A stretch of DNA of 64,000 bases from Rs1 sp038900335 (GCA_038900335.1 JBBMRB010000001.1:372001-436000); one strand, 5' to 3'. Counted from the stretch's first letter, positions 53,603 through 63,750 are shown. The notes: generated by a model not told the origin, from the sequence alone. A program made the numbers and translations.

Positions 53603-54313
53603 TTACCAGTGGCACGCTTGGCGTAACGGTTTGATATCTTCAACTAGGTTCGTCAATTCAAAACTGAGATTGTCAAGTTGAGGTGTTTTACTACGAATCA
53701 CCAAGGTTTTATGGTTCAACATAGCTTTGATATCTTCAATGCCTGGTAATCCTCTACCTGCTCGAATCGCATAGCCGTTTTGCTCACTAAACCAGCGACT
53801 CGCAAGTGGCTGAGCATCGATCACTAATGTCAGTGGTGTCACCCCTTCATCTATTGGCTGATGTAACATAATTTGTAGCCTAGTGATGTTATCAATACAG
53901 CTTATCGTCAATATTGGACGTGGTGGTATTACCCCCATTGCCGCTTGTGTTAGGACAACATTAGCTCCCGTGTTTTGTTGTGCACTAGCATCTGCCTCTA
54001 TCGTAGTGTCACGGTTAACACTACTAACAAATACATCCTCATTACGACGTTGCTGCTCTTGTGCTGCCACTAGCTGCCAAAAATCTGGACGCTTAACAAT
54101 GCGCTCTGTAATAGTTTGATTTATTAAACTTTTCGTTTTAGCCAAAGGTGTGGCGAACACATCATCAAAACAAGCTAACCGCTCTAACCTGCTCTGGCTT
54201 ATTTGCGAACAAAGCTTAGCTTTAGCTATCATTTGCTGCTCATCAGCTGCGACATGTAACGCACTACTGGTCAAGAGTGCGCTGATCAACATTGTTAAAT
54301 TTAGTGTTTTCAC
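53603..54313 (-). CDS. vasI: T6SS-associated periplasmic protein VasI/TagO
   Basis: The 236-residue protein has a signal peptide (LTMLISALLTSSALHVAA, cleavage near 23) and the family mark CSQISQSRLERLACFDDVF in the mature N-terminus, then a beta domain (RPILTISCIDNITRLQIMLHQPIDEGVTPLTLVIDAQPLASRWF). It matches the VasI/TagO family, an accessory secreted component placed between vasH and tssA in Vibrio-type clusters. It starts at a GTG four bases after the vasH stop, with GGAG upstream. Confidence 0.85.
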   Translation of the reverse strand: MKTLNLTMLISALLTSSALHVAADEQQMIAKAKLCSQISQSRLERLACFDDVFATPLAKTKSLINQTITERIVKRPDFWQLVAAQEQQRRNEDVFVSSVNRDTTIEADASAQQNTGANVVLTQAAMGVIPPRPILTISCIDNITRLQIMLHQPIDEGVTPLTLVIDAQPLASRWFSEQNGYAIRAGRGLPGIEDIKAMLNHKTLVIRSKTPQLDNLSFELTNLVEDIKPLRQACHW

Positions 54314-54314
54314 T

Positions 54315-55850
54315 CTAGGTCAACTCCAGTTTGTGGCAAAGTTGCGTAAATGTGCGCCTTGGCACGCCTAATGTCTGTGCCGCCATCGTTTTATTACCTT
54401 GGCATTGCTGTAATCGATCAATAATGACACTGCGCTCATATCCTTGTACCGCACTCTTCAAATCATCGATCAATGAAAATTGCGCGTTAGCTAGCATGTC
54501 ATTACTTTGTCCTTGCTGTAGATCATCTTGATCATCTGTGCTCGAGTACTCAATGTGTTCAATCACTTTGTTATCTTGTGTGTGTAAGCAGGCGAGCTCA
54601 ATAATATTTTTTAATTCGCGTACATTTCCGTTTAAAGGTAATGCGGTTAACTGGCTCGTCACCGCTGTCGACACGCCGGCAACGGCCCTGTTATTTTGCC
54701 GATTAAACTGGGTAATCAAATGCTGACAAATCGGTAAAATATCGGCTGTTCTATCACGCAAAGCCGGCACTGGAATCGGAAAGCTATTGAGTCGATAAAA
54801 TAAATCGCTGCGAAATCTGTTTTGCTTAATCAAATCGGGTATATGGTGATGTGTCGCTGCGACTAATCTAAAATCACTGACTAACTCTTTTTGTCCACCA
54901 AGCTGTCGGTACTGTTTAGTTTCAAGCACGCGCAAGATTTTAGCTTGCAGCTGTAAGGGCATATCGCCAATTTCATCGAGAAAAAGCACGCCTTTATGGG
55001 CTTGCCCTAGTAGCCCTGTCGATGAATTTGTGGCACCGGAGTAAGCACCTTTTACGTAGCCAAACAACTCACTTTCAAGTAAGGCATCGGGAATTGCAGC
55101 ACAATTTAAGGCAATAAAGGGCTGCTGTGCACGATCTGAAAACCGATGTATTGCGCTAGCGACAAGCTCTTTACCTACCCCTGTTTCTCCATTTATCAAG
55201 ACATTGAGAGAAGAGCGAGCGCCAATCACAATACGCTCATGCAACTTCACAATTGGCGCAGAACGACCGATAATCGTCTGGGCTAACTGTTGTTGCTGAG
55301 CGCTATTGAGCATATTGGTATTTAAGGTAGTGACTGTCGATGCCAGCTGCCTGCGCTCTACATCAGTACGTTTACTTTTCACTAACTGCTCAAGCTGGTT
55401 GTTTACCAATGCTTTTAGCGCTTGCACATCATCATTAAGATCTATTTGTTCGCTTTGAACAGCCCAAAGCCCATAAAATTTCTGTGCAATAAACACAGGC
55501 TCTATCAACAGCGTCGTGTTATTGCTAACCCATTGCTGATACTGATGATTTTGCAAATCTGGATTGCTCGATAAATTTTCAAGTAACAATGACTTATGGT
55601 TAAAAGCAACATGGGCAAAAGGATGACTAAAATCAGCACAAGAAAACAGCTGGGCAGATGCCTCATGTTGTTTGTGCGGAGAATAGCTAGCGATGACTTC
55701 AAGATCACGGCCATCAAAAGATAAGCGCAAAAACCAAGCGTGTTTAAGCGCTGCGTACTGCTGCCATAATTGAAGTGCTGCACCCGCCAATTCAGCTTCA
55801 CTGACAGCTTTAAGTAAAGGCTGTAAGCATTTGATTGCACTAGCCAGCAT
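54315..55850 (-). CDS. vasH: Sigma-54-dependent T6SS activator VasH
   Basis: The 511-residue protein has an N-terminal GAF-like sensing region (about 20-160), an AAA+ domain and a C-terminal Fis-type helix (LQQCQGNKTMAAQTLGVPRRTFTQLCHKLEL). Walker A is GETGVGKE (221-228), Walker B VLFLDEIGD (288-296), and RSDLFYRLNSFPIPVPALRDR is the arginine-finger region. The sigma-54 contact loop, normally GAFTGA, reads GAYSGA (268-273): both changes are conservative. It should activate hcp-type and other T6SS operons from -24/-12 promoters. It begins a few bases after clpV. Confidence 0.94.
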   Translation of the reverse strand: MLASAIKCLQPLLKAVSEAELAGAALQLWQQYAALKHAWFLRLSFDGRDLEVIASYSPHKQHEASAQLFSCADFSHPFAHVAFNHKSLLLENLSSNPDLQNHQYQQWVSNNTTLLIEPVFIAQKFYGLWAVQSEQIDLNDDVQALKALVNNQLEQLVKSKRTDVERRQLASTVTTLNTNMLNSAQQQQLAQTIIGRSAPIVKLHERIVIGARSSLNVLINGETGVGKELVASAIHRFSDRAQQPFIALNCAAIPDALLESELFGYVKGAYSGATNSSTGLLGQAHKGVLFLDEIGDMPLQLQAKILRVLETKQYRQLGGQKELVSDFRLVAATHHHIPDLIKQNRFRSDLFYRLNSFPIPVPALRDRTADILPICQHLITQFNRQNNRAVAGVSTAVTSQLTALPLNGNVRELKNIIELACLHTQDNKVIEHIEYSSTDDQDDLQQGQSNDMLANAQFSLIDDLKSAVQGYERSVIIDRLQQCQGNKTMAAQTLGVPRRTFTQLCHKLELT

Positions 55851-55852
55851 TA

Positions 55853-58474
55853 TTATGCGACCTCGCTTAAAAATTGATCATCACGTACATATATTGTAAT
55901 ACTTGCGACACTTTCCTCACTTGCTAAGCGCTCTAACAATTGTAGTGATAATGAAGGTAATAACTGGCCATCAATGACTGACTCTATCATGCGCGCACCA
56001 TTTTCACTGCGATTAGCGCGCGCTCTTATCAGAGCAACAACACAATCGGTGATCTCAACCTGTGCGCGATAACGCTGATGTAATAACTGCGCAAGTTTCT
56101 CAATTTTTGCCTGGATAATCGTATCTAGCACTTGCTCATTCAATGGCAAGTACGCCACTATTTCCATTCTTGCTAATAGCGCCGGCTTGAAAAACTCAGC
56201 TAGTGTTGGATACAACACATCATCTAACTTATCTGGCTGATCTGCATAGTCAACAATGCTTTGATAGCCTAAGTTCGATGTCATAAAAAACATGATATTT
56301 TGACAATCAATCAGACGGCCTTCACCGTCTGCCAGCTCACCTTTATCAAATGCTTGATAGAACAGGTTTAATACTTCAGGGTGAGCTTTCTCTACTTCAT
56401 CTAGCAATACGACAGAATATGGTTTTTGGCGAATCGCTTCGCTGAGTACGCCACCCTCGCCAAAACCAACATAACCTGGCGGCGAGCCAATCAATCGCGA
56501 AACAGTGTGCTTCTCTTGGTACTCTGACATATTAATGGTGGTTAAAAATTGCTTGCCGCCATATAACAGTTCTGTTAATTGGATAACGGTTTCCGTTTTA
56601 CCGACTCCGCTTGGCCCTACTAATAAAAATGCGCCTTGTGGACGCCCTGTTTTGCGTAAATCTGCACGTGCTGTCAGTAGATGCTGGTGTACTTTTGCAA
56701 TTGCAATATCTTGGCCTTTAATTTGAGCCGCCAACAACGTCGGTAATTGGGTAATTGTATGCAGCTGATTAGTGCTCATTTGATTGACTGGCACACCAGT
56801 CCAATCACCAATCACACTGGCTATTTGCCGCTCATCAACATACGCACTAACTAACACTGAGCTTTGCTGTATTGACTCTAACTTGGCACTTAGTTTGGCC
56901 AATTCTAATACGCCATCCTCTAGCTCCTGTGTCGGTGTTGTCTCTTGTTCGCAGTTGCGATGCACTGCTGCTAATTGATGACGCACCTGGATGATTTGAT
57001 TAACGAGCCCCTGCTGCTCTATCCACGCAGCTGTGAGTTCATTAGCTTGTCCTAATAAATCATTTTTTTGCTCTTTTATTGCATCTATTCGCTCTTGTTC
57101 CGCCTTTATTCCCAATGATTGCTGGCGTACTAACCTATCAAGCTCCATATCATTATGGTGGATGGCTTGTTCTAGGTTATTTATTTGATTTGGTCTTGCG
57201 GTGATATTTATAGCGACACGTGCACAGGCGGTATCAAGTACATCAATTGCTTTATCCGGAAGTTGACGACCAGAAATGTAACGAGCAGACAGTTGCGCTG
57301 CTGCTTTTAGTGCACCATCGGTTATTAACACATTATGGGCTTGCTCATAGACAACACTTAAGCCACGCATAATGTGTATCGCTTCATCAATCGTTGGCTC
57401 ATTTAATTTAACTAGCTGAAAACGACGGCTGAGCGCTGGATCTTTTTCAAAATATTTCTTATATTCTTTCCATGTGGTCGCACCAATTGTGCGAAGCTCA
57501 CCGCGAGCAAGTGCCGGCTTTAATAGATTAGCTGCATCAGCGCCGCCTTCTTGATTACCTGCGCCTATTAAAGTGTGCGCTTCATCAATAAACAAAATAA
57601 TCTCTAGTGCACTGTGCTTAACTTCTTCAATGACACCTTTCAAACGCTTTTCAAATTCCCCTTTTATTGCCGCTCCTGCCTGCAGTGCACCAAGGTCGAG
57701 AGATAGCAGCTGTACATCACACAGTTTTTGCGGCACATTGCCATCAACAATACGCTGTGCTAAGCCTTCAATAATAGCGCTTTTACCTACGCCTGCATCA
57801 CCGACGACGATCGGGTTGTTTTTGCGACGACGACATAAAATATCGATCATTAGTGAAATTTCATCATCACGACACAGGACCGGATCAAACGAGTTAGCGC
57901 GTGCCATATCTGTATAGTTAGCGGTATATTTAGTAAGAAAACTATCACTTTGCGCGACACTATTAAGTGTTTTTTGTGTACTCTTAAGTTTGGCCGCCTC
58001 TACTGATTTAAGTAGTAGCTGATCTAAATGTTTGCGCAGCGATTCACGATTAATAGTCGCTAGATAATCACTTATATTGATCCCTAAATAACGGCTGCAA
58101 CTTAGCAGCGTCGCCAAGAAAAGCACGCCACTTCGCAACTCATTATGATTGTATTGTGTACAGGCGAGTAACCAGGCATCTTGTAGCAGTTCAACAAGCA
58201 AAGGTGAAAAAGTCGGGTAGTTACTCAAACTTTTTTGGCTAGATGAGGCAAGGCGTAGCCCTAATAAATTTTTCAGCTCTAGCTGATCTAACTGCGCCTG
58301 CTCTAATATTAATCGTATATCACTGTAAGGGGTATCTAGTAGACAAAACAAAAGATGCTCTACACTAACTTCAGCACCTTCTTGACTAACGCACAGCGCT
58401 GCCGCCTCTTCAATGGCATGCTTATTGATGGGATTCAATTTATCCATTAGCACTGTTAATTCAATGTGTATCAC
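55853..58474 (-). CDS. clpV: T6SS AAA+ disaggregase ClpV
   Basis: The 873-residue ClpB-like ATPase recycles contracted TssBC sheaths. It has an N-domain (about 1-150), Walker A GDAGVGKS (225-232) in the first ring and GPSGVGKTETV in the second, with IDEAHTLIGAGNQEGGADAANLLKPALARG, and SEYQEKHTVSRLIGSPPGYVGFGEGG in the second. The start is a GTG at 58474 with AAGGAG six bases upstream. The N-terminal helix carries FCLLD and EEAAALC as in ClpV1. Confidence 0.96.
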   Translation of the reverse strand: MIHIELTVLMDKLNPINKHAIEEAAALCVSQEGAEVSVEHLLFCLLDTPYSDIRLILEQAQLDQLELKNLLGLRLASSSQKSLSNYPTFSPLLVELLQDAWLLACTQYNHNELRSGVLFLATLLSCSRYLGINISDYLATINRESLRKHLDQLLLKSVEAAKLKSTQKTLNSVAQSDSFLTKYTANYTDMARANSFDPVLCRDDEISLMIDILCRRRKNNPIVVGDAGVGKSAIIEGLAQRIVDGNVPQKLCDVQLLSLDLGALQAGAAIKGEFEKRLKGVIEEVKHSALEIILFIDEAHTLIGAGNQEGGADAANLLKPALARGELRTIGATTWKEYKKYFEKDPALSRRFQLVKLNEPTIDEAIHIMRGLSVVYEQAHNVLITDGALKAAAQLSARYISGRQLPDKAIDVLDTACARVAINITARPNQINNLEQAIHHNDMELDRLVRQQSLGIKAEQERIDAIKEQKNDLLGQANELTAAWIEQQGLVNQIIQVRHQLAAVHRNCEQETTPTQELEDGVLELAKLSAKLESIQQSSVLVSAYVDERQIASVIGDWTGVPVNQMSTNQLHTITQLPTLLAAQIKGQDIAIAKVHQHLLTARADLRKTGRPQGAFLLVGPSGVGKTETVIQLTELLYGGKQFLTTINMSEYQEKHTVSRLIGSPPGYVGFGEGGVLSEAIRQKPYSVVLLDEVEKAHPEVLNLFYQAFDKGELADGEGRLIDCQNIMFFMTSNLGYQSIVDYADQPDKLDDVLYPTLAEFFKPALLARMEIVAYLPLNEQVLDTIIQAKIEKLAQLLHQRYRAQVEITDCVVALIRARANRSENGARMIESVIDGQLLPSLSLQLLERLASEESVASITIYVRDDQFLSEVA

Positions 58475-58538
58475 TTGACACTCCTTGTCACTTAAGTTGT
58501 TATACGCCTAGTATATTGGCGTTTGTTAAAATATAGGT

Positions 58539-59354
58539 TTAGCTTAAAATATGATTTAATTTATCCAACACACTTTCACTACGCTGAGCCAAGCTGATAT
58601 AAAAATAACTAAAGACTCCCGTTAGGCCTAAGGCAAAGAGACAAAACACCGTCCACAATGGCACACTGCGATTCAAACTATTTTTAGTTTTCAGAACATT
58701 ATGCGTAGGCGCTAAGGCTAGTGGGCCATCGGGTGCCTCCTGTGAATTAATACTGATCAGCTCTTGTAAATCGCCGATAATTTGTTGCATTTTTTCACTG
58801 TTTTCTTGATTTTGTCCCACTCTATGACGCCCTCCAAAACCTAGACAAAAACACAGATAGATAAATTCAAGTAGCTCACGATAACGTTTAGGGTCTGACT
58901 CTATTCGACTAAGAATGCTATAGACCTTTTCGCCACCCCAGGTTTCATTGTGAAAGCGTGTCAATAGTGAATGTTGGGTCCAAACACCACTGCCCCAGCG
59001 TGTGCCCATGATTGCTTCATCAATAAAGGTGCACAGCACATAGCGATACGACAACATGACAGCTTTTTCATAACCTAACCCTGCTAACTCATTATCGATC
59101 ATGCGAATTTCATCGACGACCTGCTGATACAATTCATCTAGTTGATCATATTGCGATAAACTTTTTACTCGACAAACCAAACCTAGTAACGGCTCGCCAA
59201 CATCAATTAGGACATTGATGCTATTGCCTCGCAACTTGAACCAAAAGTCTTCATCTGCATCGATATTTTTGACGTTATCAAACAGCGTCTCTTCGATAAT
59301 CTCGCGATTTTTACCCGATGCGCTGGTTGTTTTACTTATATCTAAAGCTTGCAT
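58539..59354 (-). CDS. tssL: T6SS inner-membrane protein TssL (DotU)
   Basis: The 271-residue protein has the DotU cytoplasmic domain (LRGNSINVLIDVGEPLLGLVCRVKSL, YRYVLCTFIDEAIMGTRWGSGVWTQHSLLTRFHNETWGGEKVYSIL, LEFIYLCFCLGFGGRHRV) and a single C-terminal membrane segment (LWTVFCLFALGLTGVFSYFYI). There is no OmpA-like peptidoglycan-binding extension, so anchoring must come from another protein. A perfect AGGAGGAGAGG precedes the ATG. Confidence 0.95.
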   Translation of the reverse strand: MQALDISKTTSASGKNREIIEETLFDNVKNIDADEDFWFKLRGNSINVLIDVGEPLLGLVCRVKSLSQYDQLDELYQQVVDEIRMIDNELAGLGYEKAVMLSYRYVLCTFIDEAIMGTRWGSGVWTQHSLLTRFHNETWGGEKVYSILSRIESDPKRYRELLEFIYLCFCLGFGGRHRVGQNQENSEKMQQIIGDLQELISINSQEAPDGPLALAPTHNVLKTKNSLNRSVPLWTVFCLFALGLTGVFSYFYISLAQRSESVLDKLNHILS

Positions 59355-59396
59355 CCTCTCCTCCTATCCTTGTCATTATATTGGCGATAACTGACA

Positions 59397-60731
59397 TTAG
59401 TTTCTAATCGCCCAAAATTGTAATTCTAGGCCTGGGATATCACCGGCAACATGAAAAGCAAAGCCATTAGATTGCAACAGCATTGCCCAATTAGAACTGG
59501 ATCTATCTAACTGAAAATAGGTAAAACTGGCATGATACGGTAATTGTCGAGGTGCGACAGGTAAACTAATCAGCGGAATGCCGGGCACTTGCAGACTAAT
59601 GAGATCACGTATTTTTTCAACGGATGCTACCTTTGTTTGCTGGACAAATTGCTTGCGCAATGTATCTAGCGGTAAGTTGGCGCGCACCGCGATAACAAAA
59701 TCGGCCGTATCGAGTAAGGTACGATCCGCAATCGCCGCTCCCATTAAGCCAAACTTGCGTTTTTCTAAAGGAATAGCCACTGCCCTTGGTTCTAATACAG
59801 TACTCAGACTTTGCTGCAAAGAGTGAATCAATGCATTGAAGCAGGCCTGGGGATAATCATGATTATATGCTGCAAACTCAGGCGGTAATCTATTATCCTC
59901 AGTGTAAGTAATTAACTCACAAGCGACTTGCAGTAGTACTTGGTACAAGCGCTCAGGGTGTAAAATCGATAATCTTGATAGGTGATTGAACCATTGATGA
60001 ACACGATTGAGTAATTGCAGCAGCATAAAATCTGTCACTTCAGCAACACCCGATTGCCCTGGAGCACCTAAACGCTGTGATATATTTTTTGCACGCTCGC
60101 GCATTAGCCCACCCATTTCAGCGACAAAGCGATGTAAATAGGGTGTTACCGAGACACACATACTACAGGGAATATAATTAGCATCTAAAACCACACTGCC
60201 ATCTGGGCGCTTTTCTAAAATTCTTGCGATAGCCAAGGTGCTATAGGCACTGCGATCTTCATGTTCAAACATAAGGCGCACGTTTACTTTCGCCACATCA
60301 AGTTGCACATCATCACCCTCTTGTGAATGCACATCACGAGCGCCCTGCGCACTGGCCTTGTAACGTAAATGCCCTAGCTCATCTTGCCACGTTATTTCCT
60401 TGATTGAATCTTCCCTAAGTGCAACAGCCAAATAAATCAATTGGTTTGCGAAAGAGGCGTCAACAACATCTATTGGGCTTGGTAAATCATCTATTAATGG
60501 GAAGTCAAACAAGGTGCCATCAGGTGTTTTGCCACAGCTTTTTACTAACGATATGCGACCAAAGCTTAGATGCTCACTATTAATTTCCAACGACATCAAC
60601 CCATAAAGGTATTCACTCACAGCGCCCACTTGTTGCTGAATTTGATGTTCACTATGACGTTGCTGCTGCTGAAAGTGTTGTGGCTTAATAAATAAACCTT
60701 CACTCCAAATTACTCGGTTACGTGTTGACAT
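59397..60731 (-). CDS. tssK: T6SS baseplate protein TssK
   Basis: The 444-residue protein has the TssK opening RVIWSEGLFIKPQHFQQQQRHSEHQIQQQ, the middle PCSMCVSVTPYLHRFVAEMGGLMRERAKNISQRL and the receptor-like C-terminus with KIRDLISLQVPGIPLISLPVAPRQLPYHASFTYFQLDR. As a trimer it links the baseplate to the TssJLM complex. Its ATG follows the tssJ stop by two bases. Confidence 0.96.
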   Translation of the reverse strand: MSTRNRVIWSEGLFIKPQHFQQQQRHSEHQIQQQVGAVSEYLYGLMSLEINSEHLSFGRISLVKSCGKTPDGTLFDFPLIDDLPSPIDVVDASFANQLIYLAVALREDSIKEITWQDELGHLRYKASAQGARDVHSQEGDDVQLDVAKVNVRLMFEHEDRSAYSTLAIARILEKRPDGSVVLDANYIPCSMCVSVTPYLHRFVAEMGGLMRERAKNISQRLGAPGQSGVAEVTDFMLLQLLNRVHQWFNHLSRLSILHPERLYQVLLQVACELITYTEDNRLPPEFAAYNHDYPQACFNALIHSLQQSLSTVLEPRAVAIPLEKRKFGLMGAAIADRTLLDTADFVIAVRANLPLDTLRKQFVQQTKVASVEKIRDLISLQVPGIPLISLPVAPRQLPYHASFTYFQLDRSSSNWAMLLQSNGFAFHVAGDIPGLELQFWAIRN

Positions 60732-60733
60732 AA

Positions 60734-61279
60734 TTAATAGTCTTCTCTAATAAAATCTACATTTTCTCGTCTTAATTGCACCAGAAAATTGTATTGATGG
60801 CCTTTAGATTTAATCCTTGTGCTCTTTTTCCACTGGGTTTGGTTAGGATCAGAAAAGCGAGAAATAACACCGATATAGCGAGTTCCCTCTGGCACTTCAA
60901 AAACCTCTACATATTTATATTGATCGGGAATCATGGTGTAGTCATCATGGTTGATGTAGTTTTTACCTAATGATTTTTCTAATTCAAAAGTAAGTTGATC
61001 AAAATCAGCGGCCAACATTTTCGAATCATCCCTCATATAGACAACATGAAATTCAATAGGGGTGCCCTCACCTAAATAGTTTTCATTAACATCACGCTCA
61101 GCATATAAACTAAGTTCTACTGTAGAGGGATCATCAATGCCATCATCTCCGACTTGAATATCGGGATCTGCAATAATATCCGCTGACTTTGACAAGCTAC
61201 TACAGCCATTTAAGCCTAATGCGATGATACAGAGAGAGATTATGATTAAACTGTTATTAAACATGATCGTTACTTTCAT
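60734..61279 (-). CDS. tssJ: T6SS outer-membrane lipoprotein TssJ
   Basis: The 181-residue protein has a lipoprotein signal with lipobox LNGC (lipidated Cys 26) and a beta-sandwich domain (VELSLYAERDVNENYLGEGTPIEFHVVYMRDDSKMLAADFDQL, then YIGVISRFSDPNQTQWKKSTRI). It anchors TssM at the outer membrane. The start at 61279 has GGAG seven bases upstream and overlaps tagH by 23 bases; an ATG at 61264 is a weaker alternative. Confidence 0.93.
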   Translation of the reverse strand: MKVTIMFNNSLIIISLCIIALGLNGCSSLSKSADIIADPDIQVGDDGIDDPSTVELSLYAERDVNENYLGEGTPIEFHVVYMRDDSKMLAADFDQLTFELEKSLGKNYINHDDYTMIPDQYKYVEVFEVPEGTRYIGVISRFSDPNQTQWKKSTRIKSKGHQYNFLVQLRRENVDFIREDY

Positions 61280-62666
61280 GCTGTAACTCCCTCAGGCGTT
61301 GATCATAAGCTTGTTCAAACACTTCACTATAGAGTTTTTCAAAACCTTGCTGGCGTGAAGATATCAGCTCACTATAATAGTGTTTATACATTTCCCATGC
61401 CCAACCCTCTTGCCCAGCTTCTCGCTGCCCCTTACCTCTATAGCGCTCAAAGCGTTGTGATAAGGTGTTAGGATTGAGTGCCTGTAAGATGGCATCTAAT
61501 GCTTTTTGAGTTGCGTACTGCGTCGCTTGTTGATGTAGATGAATATAATTTAGGCTTTCTTTAACGGCCATTGGCGCTGCCAAATGTACCATTGAACGAT
61601 TGTGATCAAACATTGCCGCCATAGTATCTTGATAATTCAAGTCCAAACGTAATGGATTATCCTCAATGGGTTGTAGTACTTTACTTGATAATCCCGCCTG
61701 TCCTTTGACACTAGCGTGTATTTTCAATAGCCCCTGCACCGCTTCTTTTAAAGTTTCACCTATTTCCTCTAAAACATCATGAGTTTGCATGCTGTCAGAT
61801 TGTTTAAGTGAAACACCTAGCCCTCTTTGTAATGGCGATGCCGCTAAATGCCCAGACTCATCAACAAAATTCTCTACACTTATCTGACCAGTAGATTGAC
61901 TGTTACTAGGTGGATGGGATTTACCCATTACTAAATCTTCTAAATCTTCCAATTTAGAACTAAAATCATTACTCATTTTCTGCACTCCCTTGCCATTGTT
62001 ACCAACGACGCCATTAGATTCTGATTTTTCTACCATTTTGCTAAAGGTATGCGATAACGCGCGCTGCACATAAGCCGTGTCGTCATAGTTATCGCTATCA
62101 ATAAGATCAAATAATTCATTTTTTTCACTGTCTAATCGCGCTTGCGCGACAAGATAACTTTCAGGATCTTCGCTATCACAGATGACCATCGTTTGTGATA
62201 GTGCTAATTCAGGATCAACATTATCGAGCACTCGCTGTTTTTTTCTATCTTGCCATTGAGGGTCAAGTAACAACGCACTTTGTTGATCGTCGCCAAGCAA
62301 GTCCTCTAATGAGGCATTAGGTGCCACATTAAATTGATTGTCAGATGTGATACCTACTCGCATATTAAATCTACCGAGCTGTAGCACATCTGCATCATGT
62401 AACACGGCTTTATTGCCTGCACCTAACGGGTAAGTTGATTGATTGACAAAAACATCAGCGGCCCCCTGCTGAATACAAAATTTTTCATCTTCCATTAATA
62501 TCATGGCGTGATTGCCAGTTATCTCACCGTGACGATCATATAATTGCCAGAAATCACTATCATCAGCACCAATACTGCCGCCATCTTCATTGAAATAGAT
62601 GTAAGGTTTGGTTCTTCTCTCAAGTACTTTTGTGTTCGTAATTTGGATGTTCATTTGCTGAGACAT
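61257..62666 (-). CDS. tagH: T6SS FHA-domain protein TagH
   Basis: The 469-residue protein has an N-terminal FHA domain (about 10-105) and a C-terminal VI_FHA region (about 345-460, with LDLNYQDTMAAMFDHNRSM, AMVKESLNYIHLH-like helices and FERYRGKGQREAGQEGWAWEMYKHYYSEL). In the FHA domain the first loop is GSIGAD (30-35), where a canonical FHA has GR, and the S-R-x-H-A motif is TGNHA (50-54). Phosphothreonine binding may therefore be weak or lost. No PpkA kinase or PppA phosphatase gene is in the window. Confidence 0.92.
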   Translation of the reverse strand: MSQQMNIQITNTKVLERRTKPYIYFNEDGGSIGADDSDFWQLYDRHGEITGNHAMILMEDEKFCIQQGAADVFVNQSTYPLGAGNKAVLHDADVLQLGRFNMRVGITSDNQFNVAPNASLEDLLGDDQQSALLLDPQWQDRKKQRVLDNVDPELALSQTMVICDSEDPESYLVAQARLDSEKNELFDLIDSDNYDDTAYVQRALSHTFSKMVEKSESNGVVGNNGKGVQKMSNDFSSKLEDLEDLVMGKSHPPSNSQSTGQISVENFVDESGHLAASPLQRGLGVSLKQSDSMQTHDVLEEIGETLKEAVQGLLKIHASVKGQAGLSSKVLQPIEDNPLRLDLNYQDTMAAMFDHNRSMVHLAAPMAVKESLNYIHLHQQATQYATQKALDAILQALNPNTLSQRFERYRGKGQREAGQEGWAWEMYKHYYSELISSRQQGFEKLYSEVFEQAYDQRLRELQHESNDHV

Positions 62667-62670
62667 ACCC

Positions 62671-63750
62671 TTAAGACCTCACTTGAATTAGCACACTTCG
62701 TGAGCTTAATTGTAATTTTTGTTGATCACCGATAAATGTGGTCCAACCTAAACGACTACTTTTTTCATTACCCAATTCAAAAGCCCCTAAATCTTTACGG
62801 GTCATGCTCAATGACAAATCAAACGCCAACGGTTCACGTTGGATAAACTCTATCAGCTTAACCAGTGGCCGATAATTTTTACCGTTGGGCAAAAATTCTC
62901 TAAAGCGTGCTTGAGTGAGATCACTAATGGATAAAATAAACTTTCCTGATCGATCGGCAACCCGCTCACCTAAACTAAAGTCCATACCTAGTGAGCAGTT
63001 TTTTTTGCCCATTGATACCCGCTGAAACTCAGGGATATCGACTTGACGTAACACCCACTGTTGAATTGATACATTACTTAATTCAAAGTAATGGGCAATA
63101 ATTCCAGAGACCACTTGTGCTGAGCGACTACGACTTGCCAATGTCCCGGTATAGGACAATATTTTGCACCAATTAATGGGGGTATCGCCGCGTAAACTTG
63201 GGTCAGCCAAACCAACTAATGCATACATTTGTTGAGAAAAGGCATCACTCGCATCAGCCTGAAAACGGATGTAATAGCGGTATTTTCGCCAAGAGCGATA
63301 AAACAACGTCAGCAAACGATTATTAAAAAAATCGAGAAAATGACGCAAGCCTGGATATTTTTGAGCATATTCATATGATGTCGTATCTATGTAGTGATAC
63401 GGCAACGGTGATTGAGAACCATGTAGACCAAGAAATGTGGTTTCTAGTAGATACTTAGCGTCATTTAACTGTGTTGCTGATAACGCAGTGTCATCGTTAT
63501 TATCAAGCAAAGTCAGACTTTGAATATCAGATTTTGGAAAGGCTATACTGGCACTCGCACTAAAAAGCACTCTCTGTTCAACGGCGTTAAAATCCAGATC
63601 ACCTTCTTGATCATCACCGTGCAATTTATGTAGTAATGACACCAATTGAAAGAAGTTATATTTTGGTGCTTTTTCCATCAAGCTGAGCACAGGCGTATTA
63701 GTGAGTGTTTTCAAATTAATGGCTGCTCCCCAGCGAGCATTCCCCAACAA
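62671..63750 (-). CDS. tssG: T6SS baseplate protein TssG
   Basis: The 359-residue protein has the TssG pattern: APKYNFFQLVSLLHKL, VLFSASASIAFPKSDIQSL, ETTFLGLHGSQSPLPYHYIDT, RHFLDFFNNRLLTLFYRSWRKYRY, and CSLGMDFSLGERVADRSGKFILSISDL. With TssF it forms the wedge of the baseplate. If the ATG at 63750 is used, it overlaps tssF by 40 bases; later starts (for example ATG at 63678) cannot be excluded. Confidence 0.93.
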   Translation of the reverse strand: MLGNARWGAAINLKTLTNTPVLSLMEKAPKYNFFQLVSLLHKLHGDDQEGDLDFNAVEQRVLFSASASIAFPKSDIQSLTLLDNNDDTALSATQLNDAKYLLETTFLGLHGSQSPLPYHYIDTTSYEYAQKYPGLRHFLDFFNNRLLTLFYRSWRKYRYYIRFQADASDAFSQQMYALVGLADPSLRGDTPINWCKILSYTGTLASRSRSAQVVSGIIAHYFELSNVSIQQWVLRQVDIPEFQRVSMGKKNCSLGMDFSLGERVADRSGKFILSISDLTQARFREFLPNGKNYRPLVKLIEFIQREPLAFDLSLSMTRKDLGAFELGNEKSSRLGWTTFIGDQQKLQLSSRSVLIQVRS

